Assembly: GCA_002401155.1 (NCBI GenBank)
Contig: NVSG01000001.1
Coordinates: 372,001-436,000, forward strand
From: Hyphomicrobiales bacterium
GTDB taxonomy: Bacteria > Pseudomonadota > Alphaproteobacteria > Rhizobiales > Rhizobiaceae
Direction: 5' to 3'
Length of the DNA stretch: 64,000 nucleotides
Positions 56,170 to 64,000 of this stretch are shown in pieces. Positions within the stretch are counted from its first letter, which is position 1, and each line of letters opens with the position of its first letter. Below the pieces are notes generated by a model. The model searched no databases. It worked only from the letters and a program-made list of their open reading frames with translations, and had not been told where the DNA came from. The position numbers and the translations under genes are program-made.

Positions 56170-56841
56170 TTACGATTGTTTTTGCCACACAAAGAACGGT
56201 GCTTTGCCGGGCCGGACGCTCAATTGCTCACGAATTTTAGAAGTGATACCGTCCGAGAGCAGTTCCCCGCCCTCCATATTGCGCAAGAATTCAACAAAAT
56301 CCGCGCCCAGCATTTTATAGTGGTCTTCCTGAAGGAATTTCTCCAGCCGCTCCGCGTCGCTTGCCAGATGTTCGCCGCCTTCAACGCTCTGCCGATCAAG
56401 ATAAGGACCGGGCACGGAAAATATCATTTTTCCACCCGGTGCCAACATTCGGGTAAAGGCAATCAAATGATCGCCATAATGTCCCGGAATATGTTCAAGC
56501 ACATGATTATGCAGAATTGCCGTGAAATACCCGTCGGGAAACAAATCGAAATCCTGAGGAAAATAGAGTTTTAAACATTCCGCATGGGAATAACGCTCGG
56601 GCGACGCGTCACTGGTAATATAGCCCGCCCCGACCATATCGGAGAGTTTATCGTGCAAAAACTGCTCTGGCGCCAGATGTAGCACGCGTTTTTCAGCGCC
56701 CTGCACCAGCGGCAACAAATGCGCCTCATAGACCATCAGCGCGACCCGGTGACGCGCTTTCGAACTGCAATCCGTGCAACGCTCGCCCTTGCGATCGCGA
56801 TAATCTTCAAAGTCTGTTCCACCGCAAATATTGCAGGCCAT
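56170..56841 (-). CDS. SAM-dependent methyltransferase with N-terminal zinc ribbon
   Basis: A 223-residue protein. Two CxxC pairs at the N-terminus (CNICGG and CTDCSSKARHR) probably hold a zinc ion. The following domain is a class I methyltransferase: LHLAPEQFLHDKL in place of motif I, an acidic YITSDASPERY, the LHNHVLEHIPGHYGDHL core (typical of methyltransferase family 11) and RMLAPGGKMIFSVPG. Substrate unknown. ATG at 56841; a TTG two codons upstream is possible. It is upstream of the HisC-type gene and divergent from parE. Confidence 0.8.
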   Translation of the reverse strand: MACNICGGTDFEDYRDRKGERCTDCSSKARHRVALMVYEAHLLPLVQGAEKRVLHLAPEQFLHDKLSDMVGAGYITSDASPERYSHAECLKLYFPQDFDLFPDGYFTAILHNHVLEHIPGHYGDHLIAFTRMLAPGGKMIFSVPGPYLDRQSVEGGEHLASDAERLEKFLQEDHYKMLGADFVEFLRNMEGGELLSDGITSKIREQLSVRPGKAPFFVWQKQS

Positions 56842-57004
56842 TACCAATTCCGAGTATAATTACAAAAACAAGGTCCTATCCCCCTTTCTTATAGAGGTTT
56901 TTTATTCGGTGAAAGAGCGATATTTCCATGGAAAACCCCACTTTTGCGTATATATCAGTTAGGATTCAGACCAGTGATTCGACCAATTGGAAGCAAGGGC
57001 AAAT

Positions 57005-59041
57005 ATGAACACTAACAATGACCTTTTCGGCGACAATTCCGCTCCACAGCCGCCTCAGAAAAAACCGGCAAAGCCCGTCAAAAAAACAGCGGCCAGCAGT
57101 GCTGAGAGTGATTATTCCGCAGCGGATATTGAAGTCCTTGAAGGGCTGGAGCCCGTACGCAGACGCCCCGGCATGTATATTGGCGGCACAGACGCCAAGG
57201 CCCTGCACCATTTATTCGCCGAAGTCATCGATAACTCCATGGACGAGGCCGTTGCTGGTCACGCCAGCTGGATTGAGGTTGATCTGAGCGCTGAAGGCTA
57301 TCTCTCTATCACTGATAATGGCCGCGGCATCCCTGTCGACGCGCATCCAAAATTCAAGGATAAATCCGCCCTAGAAGTGATCATGACCACACTGCATGCG
57401 GGCGGTAAATTCGATTCCAATGTTTATGAGACATCCGGCGGCCTGCACGGCGTGGGCATTTCCGTGGTGAACGCACTTTCAGACCATTTGATCGTGGAAG
57501 TTGCACGCAATAAAACCCTTTATCGTCAAGAATTTTCCAAGGGACACCCAACCACCAAACTTGAAACCATCGGCGAAGTGCATAATCGGCGCGGTACCAA
57601 GGTCAGCTTCAAACCGGATTTTAGCATTTTTGCCAAGGGCGTTGCATTCCAACCATCGCTCCTGTTCAAAATGGCCCGCTCCAAAGCTTATCTATTTGGT
57701 GGCGTCGAAATCCGCTGGACCTGCGACCCATCTTTGTTGAAAGACGGCGAAGAAGCGCAAGCCAAAGCCACCTTCCATTTTCCGGGTGGCCTCAAAGACT
57801 ATCTTGAAGCCTCCATCTCCGACCAGTTCAAAATAACGGAAGAACCTTTTGCCGGCAGGTCCGATAAGGCAGGCGGTCACGGTGCCGTTGAATGGGCAGT
57901 CACATGGTATGGCGATGACGGCTTTGTAAAGTCCTATTGCAACACCATCCCCACCGGCGATGGCGGCACCCACGAAGCGGGATTCCGCATCGCCCTTGCG
58001 CGCGGGTTGAAAGCCTATGGCGAAATGGTTGGCAATAAAAAAGCATCAATGATCACCACTGACGATGTGATGACTTCTGCTGCTGCAATGTTATCAACCT
58101 TTATTCGCGAACCGGAATTCGTTGGCCAGACCAAAGACAAGCTGGCAACGGTCGAAGCGCAAAAGCTGGTAGAAAACGCCATTCGTGATCCCTTCGATCA
58201 TTGGCTGGCGGGATCCCCGCAACAGGCCAATAAATTGCTCGAATGGGTGGTCGACCGTGCCGACGAACGCCTTCGCCGCCGCCGGGAAAAAGAGATCAAT
58301 CGCAAATCTGCTACTAGAAAATTGCGTCTGCCCGGCAAACTCGCCGATTGCGCCTCGAACGCCAAAGGCGATACCGAACTCTTTATCGTGGAAGGGGATT
58401 CTGCTGGCGGCTCAGCCAAACAGGCCCGCAACAGGAAAACTCAAGCCATACTGCCTTTACGCGGAAAAATATTGAACGTTGCTAATGCCGGACGTGAAAA
58501 ACTCGCTGCCAATCAGCAAATTTCCGATTTAATTCAAGCACTTGGTTGCGGTACGCGGTCACAATACCGCGACGAGGATTTACGCTACGACCGCATCATC
58601 ATCATGACCGATGCGGATGTGGATGGGGCACACATCGCATCCCTGCTGATCACATTCTTCTTTCAGGAAATGCCAGGACTCATCCGAAGTCGCAGACTTT
58701 ATCTGGCCGTACCACCGCTCTACCGGATTTCGCAGGGAGGAAAAACTCTCTACGCCCGTGATGATGCCCATAAGGATGAGCTTTTGGAAACTGAATTTTC
58801 CGGTAGCAAGAAAATCGACATTGGTCGCTTTAAGGGCCTCGGTGAAATGATGCCGGCACAGCTCAAGGAAACCACAATGGAGCCAACCAAACGGACCTTG
58901 TTGCGGGTGGAAGTACCGGAGTTCGATGAGAACGCCACCAGAATCCGCGTCGACCAGTTGATGGGCAGCAAACCAGAGGCCAGATTCCAGTTTATTCAGG
59001 AAAATGCCGAATTTGCCACCGAAGATTCGATCGATGTTTAA
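57005..59041 (+). CDS. parE: DNA topoisomerase IV subunit B
   Basis: A 678-residue GHKL ATPase/TOPRIM subunit that with ParC decatenates chromosomes. Visible motifs: ATP-binding EVIDNSMDEA and ITDNGRGIPVDAHPK, GGLHGVGISVVNALS, QTK loop GQTKDKLAT, and TOPRIM LFIVEGDSAGGSAKQARN with IMTDADVDGAHI. The length and DADVDGAHI with RSQYRDEDLRYDRIII support ParE rather than GyrB. The ATG at 57005 is chosen; the frame is open 18 bases further upstream. Confidence 0.94.
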   Translation: MNTNNDLFGDNSAPQPPQKKPAKPVKKTAASSAESDYSAADIEVLEGLEPVRRRPGMYIGGTDAKALHHLFAEVIDNSMDEAVAGHASWIEVDLSAEGYLSITDNGRGIPVDAHPKFKDKSALEVIMTTLHAGGKFDSNVYETSGGLHGVGISVVNALSDHLIVEVARNKTLYRQEFSKGHPTTKLETIGEVHNRRGTKVSFKPDFSIFAKGVAFQPSLLFKMARSKAYLFGGVEIRWTCDPSLLKDGEEAQAKATFHFPGGLKDYLEASISDQFKITEEPFAGRSDKAGGHGAVEWAVTWYGDDGFVKSYCNTIPTGDGGTHEAGFRIALARGLKAYGEMVGNKKASMITTDDVMTSAAAMLSTFIREPEFVGQTKDKLATVEAQKLVENAIRDPFDHWLAGSPQQANKLLEWVVDRADERLRRRREKEINRKSATRKLRLPGKLADCASNAKGDTELFIVEGDSAGGSAKQARNRKTQAILPLRGKILNVANAGREKLAANQQISDLIQALGCGTRSQYRDEDLRYDRIIIMTDADVDGAHIASLLITFFFQEMPGLIRSRRLYLAVPPLYRISQGGKTLYARDDAHKDELLETEFSGSKKIDIGRFKGLGEMMPAQLKETTMEPTKRTLLRVEVPEFDENATRIRVDQLMGSKPEARFQFIQENAEFATEDSIDV

Positions 59042-59107
59042 TAGGAAGCCGTTAAGCACAATATAAGCACAAAGGCGGCTCTCCCTTGACTCTTTGCCCC
59101 CAATTGC

Positions 59108-59197
59108 TGTAGCGAAGAGGCGAAGGCGTGGGGTGACTTCGCGCTAAATGGTGATGCGGCTACACAAATTTGAATTTGTCCTGCGAACATTTCGCAG
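59108..59197 (+). promoter_or_regulatory. structured leader before the DEAD-box helicase gene
   Basis: Within about 90 bases lie TGTAGC (59108-59113) pairing with GCTACA (59159-59164), enclosing GCGAAG (59120-59125) with CTTCGC (59137-59142), then ACAAATT (59164-59170) with AATTTGT (59173-59179) and CTGCGAA (59181-59187) with TTCGCAG (59191-59197). None is followed by a T-run. This is either the parE 3' end or, more likely, a regulatory leader for the helicase. Confidence 0.45.
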
Positions 59198-59225
59198 ATA
59201 GCGCTAGAAAGTACCAACCAAATAA

Positions 59226-60614
59226 ATGAGCTTTGAAAATCTTGGGCTGAGCGACAAAGTGCTCGCCGCTGTCAAATCATCGGGTTATACCGAGCCTACA
59301 CCTATTCAGGAACAGGCTATTCCCCATATCATGCAACGTCGCGATGTGTTGGGGATTGCCCAAACGGGCACCGGGAAAACCGCCTCCTTTACTCTGCCAA
59401 TGCTGTCATTGCTGGAACGTGGTCGCGCCCGTGCACGCATGCCCCGTACCCTGATTTTGGAGCCCACCCGCGAACTTGCGGCGCAAGTTGAAGAAAATCT
59501 TATTCGCTACGGGCAAAATCAAAAATTAACGGTAGCTCTTTTGATTGGCGGCGTATCTTTCGACGAGCAATTGCGCAAATTGGATCGTGGTGCCGATATT
59601 CTGATTGCCACACCGGGTCGCTTGCTTGATCATTACGAGCGCGGAAAAATCCTGATGACCGGCGTTGAAATTCTGGTTATCGATGAAGCCGATCGCATGC
59701 TGGATATGGGGTTTATTCCTGATATCGAGCGCATATGTAAAATGGTTCCGTTCACGCGCCAGACCTTGTTTTTCTCGGCAACCATGCCGCCGGCAATTGA
59801 AAAACTGTCTCATCAATTCCTGCAAAATCCGGTACATGTTTCTGTCTCGGCACCTGCTTCTACGTCAGATACAATCACTCAAAGAGCGGTTGCCAGTGAC
59901 ATGGCCGACTATGAAAAACGCAACGTTTTACGCGGTTTAATCGATGAAGCAGAAGGTTTGAAAAACACCATTATTTTCTGCAACCGGAAACGTGACGTAA
60001 AAATCGTTGATAAATCCCTGCAGAATCACGGTTACTCCTGTGGCGCCCTACATGGCGACATGGATCAAAGAAGCCGCATGACCATGCTGGCAGATTTTAA
60101 AGAAAATAGAATCACCCATCTGGTGGCAAGTGATGTGGCCGCCCGTGGTCTCGATATCCCGAATGTGAGCCATATTTTCAACTTCGACGTACCCGGAACG
60201 GCTGAAGATTATGTGCATCGTATAGGGCGCACAGGACGCGCAGGTCGCAAAGGCAACGCCTTTATGATTGTCACCCCTACTGAGAAAAAAGGGTTTGATG
60301 CAATCGAAGAGTTGATTGGCCAATCCATTGAATGGCAAGGCGATCCGGTAGTATGGGATTCCAAAGCTGGCAGACGTCGCGGTGGTAGTAAGAGAGACGA
60401 TTCAAGACGGTCCTCTTCGCAAAACAAAGAGCACAGCCCTAAACCTGTAAAGCAGGCAGAAGAAACCGCTCCTACTGCGAAAACTGAAGCGCCTAAGCAT
60501 TCAAACTCGCCAAAACCTGCCCCAAAACCGGTCAGTGAAAAAAGCAACAAGCCAAGACCTGCAACAAAGGCCTTTGGTGAGGATGATCATATCCCGGCAT
60601 TTCTACTAAGATAA
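59226..60614 (+). CDS. rhlE: DEAD-box RNA helicase, RhlE type
   Basis: A 462-residue helicase with all motifs: Q motif TEPTPIQEQAIP, Walker A AQTGTGKT (45-52), PTRELA, DEAD in VIDEADRMLD, SAT, the C-terminal ARGLDIP and HRIGRTGRAG. A basic, Lys/Pro/Ser-rich tail follows from about residue 380, as in RhlE proteins. RhlE-type helicases remodel RNA in ribosome assembly and in cold or stress responses. The leader region is strongly structured, which fits autoregulation known for other DEAD-box helicases. It lies 184 bases from parE. Confidence 0.93.
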   Translation: MSFENLGLSDKVLAAVKSSGYTEPTPIQEQAIPHIMQRRDVLGIAQTGTGKTASFTLPMLSLLERGRARARMPRTLILEPTRELAAQVEENLIRYGQNQKLTVALLIGGVSFDEQLRKLDRGADILIATPGRLLDHYERGKILMTGVEILVIDEADRMLDMGFIPDIERICKMVPFTRQTLFFSATMPPAIEKLSHQFLQNPVHVSVSAPASTSDTITQRAVASDMADYEKRNVLRGLIDEAEGLKNTIIFCNRKRDVKIVDKSLQNHGYSCGALHGDMDQRSRMTMLADFKENRITHLVASDVAARGLDIPNVSHIFNFDVPGTAEDYVHRIGRTGRAGRKGNAFMIVTPTEKKGFDAIEELIGQSIEWQGDPVVWDSKAGRRRGGSKRDDSRRSSSQNKEHSPKPVKQAEETAPTAKTEAPKHSNSPKPAPKPVSEKSNKPRPATKAFGEDDHIPAFLLR

Positions 60615-60646
60615 GCCGAAAAGCAGGTTAACAAATTTAAGCCGCC

Positions 60647-61024
60647 TTACCCTTGCAATTTACGCTTGGATGGCGGCTTTTTCATATCCGCACGAACCGC
60701 CACATCAAAAGCTTTCATGGCCCAACCGTACAACTCTTCTGAATCTTCCAAAAGACGCTCCGGCATATACCAATAGCCAAAATTCCTCTTGCGAGCGGCC
60801 TTATCGCCCTCCCGGGAATAGGTCCACTGCTCCATCCCCTCGTCAATAAAATCTTGCTCGGTTTCCCCATCAACCTTGAGCGCCACACGGTCATCCATTA
60901 CCAGACCAAACATCAAACCATGTTTAAATATCCCGGTGCCACCGAACATGTTTTTGAAGATCACACTCCCTACAGGTTCAAATAACTCGATCAGAAACTC
61001 CTTAAACCCACCATCGATTGCCAT
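60647..61024 (-). CDS. TfoX N-terminal domain protein
   Basis: A 125-residue protein of the TfoX/Sxy N-terminal domain type: MFGGTGIFKHGLMFGLVMDDRVALKVD is the usual signature, with FGYWYMPERLLEDSEEL after it. Stand-alone TfoX_N proteins are widespread and not necessarily competence regulators. It starts four bases after the stop of the frameshifted VOC gene (TAG-ATC-ATG), so the two form an operon. It converges on the helicase gene. Confidence 0.85.
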   Translation of the reverse strand: MAIDGGFKEFLIELFEPVGSVIFKNMFGGTGIFKHGLMFGLVMDDRVALKVDGETEQDFIDEGMEQWTYSREGDKAARKRNFGYWYMPERLLEDSEELYGWAMKAFDVAVRADMKKPPSKRKLQG

Positions 61025-61027
61025 GAT

Positions 61028-61442
61028 CTACTCACTCTGTGCAGCCAAATCCATATCCCAATACATAGCTTCGATCTTGTGCCCGTCCAAGTCCCGCACG
61101 AAACAACCGTAATAAGCAGCGCCATAAGGGCCGAGGTCCCGGCTCTCCGTCAGGCGAAGCACCAGCAGCAATAGCGGCCTCCCAAAATGCATGAACTCCG
61201 TCCCTATCAGGCGAATTGAAGGCAAAATGGACACCATTAGCAGTCTCAACAACACCCTTATCATAAGGCGGCGCAACCCAAAATTCCGGATAGGCCTTGC
61301 CATAAGCAGCAGCTCCAGGAAAATCAAAAACCCGACTAGCCCCAATAGTCGCCAAAACCACATCATAAAACGCCTTGGCCTTCTCAAAATCTTTCACCCC
61401 CACAGAAACATGGGACATGATGCTTGGGTTATCATCTGACAT
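61028..61442 (-). pseudogene. frameshifted VOC (glyoxalase-like) protein
   Basis: A VOC-family protein of about 137 residues is split by a frameshift. From the ATG at 61442 (GGAGGAG six bases upstream) the frame gives MSHVSVGVKDFEKAKAFY to DGEPGPR, then loses homology. The family C-terminus (PYGAAYYGCFVRDLDG, HKIEAMYWD) continues in the next frame and ends at 61028. Removing one G from the GGGCC run at 61128-61132 restores a complete protein with the conserved metal-binding Glu in HKIEAM. So there is either one inserted base or a sequencing or assembly error. Without the correction the product would lack the last beta strands. Confidence 0.75.
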
Positions 61443-61556
61443 ATTAAACTCCTCCATAATTTTTGTTCACTATATGTTCTTTTTCATATATTGGCAAGTA
61501 TATTTCTATATTGTTCAAACAAACAGTGTTCTGAAATATAAGGGTACCTACTCAGA

Positions 61557-62234
61557 ATGAAAAAGTTCTTCAAATGGGTTGGAATAATTATTCTGGTTGC
61601 TGTAGCCCTGCCAATAGCGTGGTTGCTCATTCAGGACTACCTCAACAGCTATTCATGGCACCAAAAACTCACAATCGTGGTTGAGACGCCTTCCGGTCTG
61701 AAAACTGGATCTTCGGTGACTTCCATGCGGGTAGGATTAACTTCGTTTATTCCGGGGCAACCGGGTGGTCGAGGCACTAGTCGCTTGAGGGGCGAGGCAA
61801 CCATCGTTGAAGTCGCGCCGGGGCGCTATTTGTTTGTTCTGCTTAACCAGCAGGACAATCTAGCCCAAAGAGTTTTCGACGATCATACAGGCCAAAGAAG
61901 CAAAACTTATAAGGAAACGTTTAGTCGTTTATCAAGTTTGCGCGAAACACGCACCGTCCCCACTGGCCTTATTCCTCTTTTGGTGACTTTCACTAACATC
62001 AATGACCCAACTAATGTGAAGAGGGTTTATCCGGATGATTTAGCTGCGAGTTTTGGTACTGGTTACGAGCTTAAGACAATCACGCTGGAGATAACAGACA
62101 AGCCAATAACAAAAGGTGAGGTTGAAAAGGTGTTGGGATGGTGGAACAACCTATCAACGTTTATCGGTGGAAATATCAAAAGGAAATACAGTGATCCATT
62201 TTATGGATTGGGTAAATCAAATTTTCGGAGATAG
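61557..62234 (+). CDS. membrane-anchored protein, unknown function
   Basis: A 225-residue protein with one N-terminal membrane helix (WVGIIILVAVALPIAWLLIQ, residues 7-26) and a large extracytoplasmic part. The latter begins KLTIVVETPSGLKTGSSVTSMRVG and includes GYELKTITLEITDKPITKGEVEKVL, a pattern found in rhizobial hypothetical proteins but with no named domain that I know. Base use is more AT-rich than in neighbours. It has its own promoter region (114 bases from the divergent VOC gene) and converges on sufA. Confidence 0.7.
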   Translation: MKKFFKWVGIIILVAVALPIAWLLIQDYLNSYSWHQKLTIVVETPSGLKTGSSVTSMRVGLTSFIPGQPGGRGTSRLRGEATIVEVAPGRYLFVLLNQQDNLAQRVFDDHTGQRSKTYKETFSRLSSLRETRTVPTGLIPLLVTFTNINDPTNVKRVYPDDLAASFGTGYELKTITLEITDKPITKGEVEKVLGWWNNLSTFIGGNIKRKYSDPFYGLGKSNFRR

Positions 62235-62268
62235 CAGATGAGCATTTCAAACAAATTGACAGCTCAAC

Positions 62269-62649
62269 TCAAGCAGAACGCGCAGCAAGCATCTCCGGGC
62301 TCATCTCGGCCGGGGTTAGCTCCACCGACTCCCCGCAACCACACGCAGAAGTCTCATTCGGATTGTTGAAAACAAAACCATTGCGCAGTTTTGTAATTTC
62401 GTAATCCAACTGGGTTCCCAGCAGAAACAACATCGCTTTGGGATCGATATAGATCGTGCCTTGAGACGTCTCGACCTTATCGTCGCTTGCTTCCGGCTCA
62501 TTCACCAGATCGACGGTATATTCCATACCGGCACAGCCGCCATTTTTCAGGCCTACACGAATACCTTTAGCGCCGTCATTAGCGCTCAAGATTTCGCCAA
62601 CGCGGGAACGCGCTGCATCTGTAAGTGTAATAATGTCAAAGCTGCCCAT
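62269..62649 (-). CDS. sufA: A-type iron-sulfur carrier SufA
   Basis: A 126-residue HesB/IscA-type scaffold or carrier with the three cluster-binding cysteines Cys39 (NGGCAGMEY), Cys103 and Cys105 (ACGCGES). It accepts clusters from the SUF machine and passes them to apoproteins. ATG at 62649 (MGSFDI) is chosen, the frame being open to 62709 in the gap. It is the last gene of the sufS-sufT-sufA run on the minus strand. Confidence 0.93.
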   Translation of the reverse strand: MGSFDIITLTDAARSRVGEILSANDGAKGIRVGLKNGGCAGMEYTVDLVNEPEASDDKVETSQGTIYIDPKAMLFLLGTQLDYEITKLRNGFVFNNPNETSACGCGESVELTPAEMSPEMLAARSA

Positions 62650-62716
62650 AGGACCACAACCTTTCAAATCATCTGCCCCTAAGATAATGCCCAGAGGTAA
62701 AGATATCAATACCGGT

Positions 62717-63115
62717 TTAATACCAGCCTAAAGCCACCTGAGCTTCTTCCGACATGCGCTCTGGTGTCCAAGGCGGGTCAAACACCATTTCAACGTCCAC
62801 ATCCATCACACCAGCAACGCTTGCCACAGCATCGCGTACCCATATGGGCATTTCGCCCGCAACCGGGCACCCGGGGGCTGTGAGGGTCATTTGAACCTTA
62901 ATCATGCGATCATCTTCGATGTCGATGCGGTAAATCAGGCCCAATTCGTAGACATCCGATGGAATCTCGGGGTCATAAACCGTTTTGATGGCCGCAATGA
63001 TATCATCGGTCATACGCTGAAGCTCTTCGGCAGGAATGCTGGATGCATTTCCAGTGCCAAGAGCCGCCTCATTGGGGCCAACTTCGTTTTCAGCGTCTTT
63101 GTTTTCATCACTCAT
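62717..63115 (-). CDS. sufT: SUF system MIP18-type protein SufT
   Basis: A 132-residue protein with a MIP18/DUF59 domain: IKTVYDPEIPSDVYELGLIYRIDI and LTAPGCPVAGEMPIWV, with the conserved Cys. An Ala/Asn/Glu-rich 35-residue N-terminal tail precedes it. SufT-like proteins assist SUF-dependent Fe-S maturation. It lies 21 bases after sufS and about 67 bases before sufA. Confidence 0.92.
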   Translation of the reverse strand: MSDENKDAENEVGPNEAALGTGNASSIPAEELQRMTDDIIAAIKTVYDPEIPSDVYELGLIYRIDIEDDRMIKVQMTLTAPGCPVAGEMPIWVRDAVASVAGVMDVDVEMVFDPPWTPERMSEEAQVALGWY

Positions 63116-63136
63116 CGTAAAATCTCACTATTTTCT

Positions 63137-64000
63137 CTAAGAGAAGAATTTCCGCGCATTTTCCAGCGCCTCAGCCAACACGTCCACTTCCGCCTTGGTG
63201 TTATACATCCCGAAACTTGCCCGGCAAGTGGATGTCACTCCGAAACGTTGCAATAGCGGCTGTGCGCAATGGGTTCCGGCACGTACCGCCACCCCTGCCC
63301 TATCTATCACCATGGAAACGTCGTGGGCGTGAATACCTTCCAGCGCAAATGAAATTATAGCACCTTTTCCGGGTGCATTGCCATAAATCCGCAGGGCATT
63401 GATCTTGCCCAACTGCTCGTGAGCGTAGCTGCACAACTCAGCCTCATGGGTTGCAATCAGATCACGCCCCTTACTCTCCATATAGTCAAGCGAAGCGCCC
63501 AATCCAATAGCTTGCACGATTGGCGGCGTGCCGGCTTCAAACCGATGAGGCGGATCGGCATAGGTGACTTCATCCATGCTCACGTCCAAAATCATCTCGC
63601 CGCCGCCCTGAAACGGCTGCATCTGGCGCAAAATATCCATTTTGCCGTAAAGCACGCCAATGCCCGACGGGCCGTAGGTTTTGTGGCCGGTGAAGCAATA
63701 GAAATCCACATCCAGATCCTGCACATCCACTGGCATATGAACGGCGCTCTGGCTACCATCGGCCAGCACGGGAATATTATGGGAATGTGCAATTTTCACC
63801 ATATCTTTCAATGGCGTAACAGTCCCCAACACATTCGACATATGGGTAACAGCCACAAGTTTGGTGCGCGGGGTAATGGCTTCTTCGAACTTGGTAATAT
63901 CAAAACTACCATCATCTTCGACGCCGATCCAGACCAGCTTCACGCCCATACGCTCACGCAGGAAATGCCACGGAATAATATTGGAATGGTGCTCCATTAG
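63137..64000 (-). CDS. sufS: cysteine desulfurase SufS, 3' part
   Basis: The C-terminal 287 or so codons of a group II (SufS/CsdA-type) PLP-dependent cysteine desulfurase; the gene continues beyond the right edge. EHHSNIIPWHFLRE marks the usual position around residue 125 of the whole protein. The PLP lysine is in CFTGHKTYGPSGIGVLYG and the active Cys in TSTCRASFGMYNT. It mobilises sulfur from cysteine for Fe-S assembly. sufT and sufA follow directly. Confidence 0.95.
   Translation of the reverse strand, partial: LMEHHSNIIPWHFLRERMGVKLVWIGVEDDGSFDITKFEEAITPRTKLVAVTHMSNVLGTVTPLKDMVKIAHSHNIPVLADGSQSAVHMPVDVQDLDVDFYCFTGHKTYGPSGIGVLYGKMDILRQMQPFQGGGEMILDVSMDEVTYADPPHRFEAGTPPIVQAIGLGASLDYMESKGRDLIATHEAELCSYAHEQLGKINALRIYGNAPGKGAIISFALEGIHAHDVSMVIDRAGVAVRAGTHCAQPLLQRFGVTSTCRASFGMYNTKAEVDVLAEALENARKFFS

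Noticed and set aside
59108..59164. Possible third copy of the two-copy intergenic repeat (shares GCGAAGAG)
   Set aside because: Only a short stretch matches; the AGGCCC loop and hairpin order are missing, and it lies between co-directional genes.

Overview
The window is chromosomal core sequence of an alphaproteobacterium of the order Hyphomicrobiales (Rhizobiales). The evidence is gene content and order: purC-purS-purQ-purL-bolA-grxD, argS-SPOR protein-nagZ-scpA-scpB, YcjX next to a DUF697 protein, folP-folB-folK, a BA14K protein, DUF1476 and DUF2865 proteins, and a very large two-TM coiled-coil protein resembling the Growth Pole Ring protein of polar-growing rhizobia. GC looks moderate. 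I saw no phage, IS element, CRISPR array, rRNA or tRNA. The genus cannot be fixed from sequence alone.

Layout. 0-5.7 kb (minus): a molybdenum-hydroxylase maturation cluster (TSUP exporter, MoxR ATPase, CoxE-type VWA protein, two XdhC/CoxI parts, MoeA-MobA-like fusion). 5.8-8.4 kb (plus): orphan substrate-binding protein, NylC-type P1 peptidase and small membrane protein, overlapping head to tail. 8.4-12.1 kb: purB, a small hydrolase, ppa, an HpaI-type aldolase and the F1-ATPase inhibitor zeta (DUF1476). 12.3-17.5 kb: purine operon with an embedded lipoprotein, then bolA, a 41-codon membrane peptide and grxD. 17.7-21.4 kb: exported proteins (lipoprotein with an NCNHF motif, Cys-repeat protein with a peptidoglycan-binding-like domain, and a convergent secreted protein). 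21.4-32 kb (minus): scpB, scpA, nagZ, SPOR protein, argS, dgt, orphan ABC ATPase, glmU. 32-37 kb: YcjX/DUF697 pair, secreted protein, folate genes. 37-40 kb: MFS permease, DUF922 protease, ferredoxin, Hpt protein. 40.3-45 kb: the 1563-codon GPR-like protein. 45-54 kb: MFS carriers, threonine dehydratase, SDR with an altered active site, DUF2865 protein, gltX, nadE. 54-57 kb: BA14K, a 41-codon membrane peptide, hisC, methyltransferase. 57-64 kb: parE, rhlE-like helicase, TfoX protein behind a frameshifted VOC gene, then sufA, sufT and the 3' part of sufS, which runs off the right edge.

Themes. Much of the window serves growth and division: purine, folate and NAD synthesis, GlmU and NagZ for the wall, ScpAB and ParE for the chromosome, SPOR and GPR-like proteins for envelope and pole. 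The least explained parts are the exported-protein island at 17.7-21.4 kb, several microproteins, a two-copy structured repeat lying only in tail-to-tail intergenic gaps (10378-10448 and 45074-45144), a structured leader before the helicase gene, and direct or inverted repeats before the Cys-repeat, BA14K and 54831 genes. Start codons were often moved inward to sites with a good Shine-Dalgarno (SD) sequence; several are TTG or GTG.
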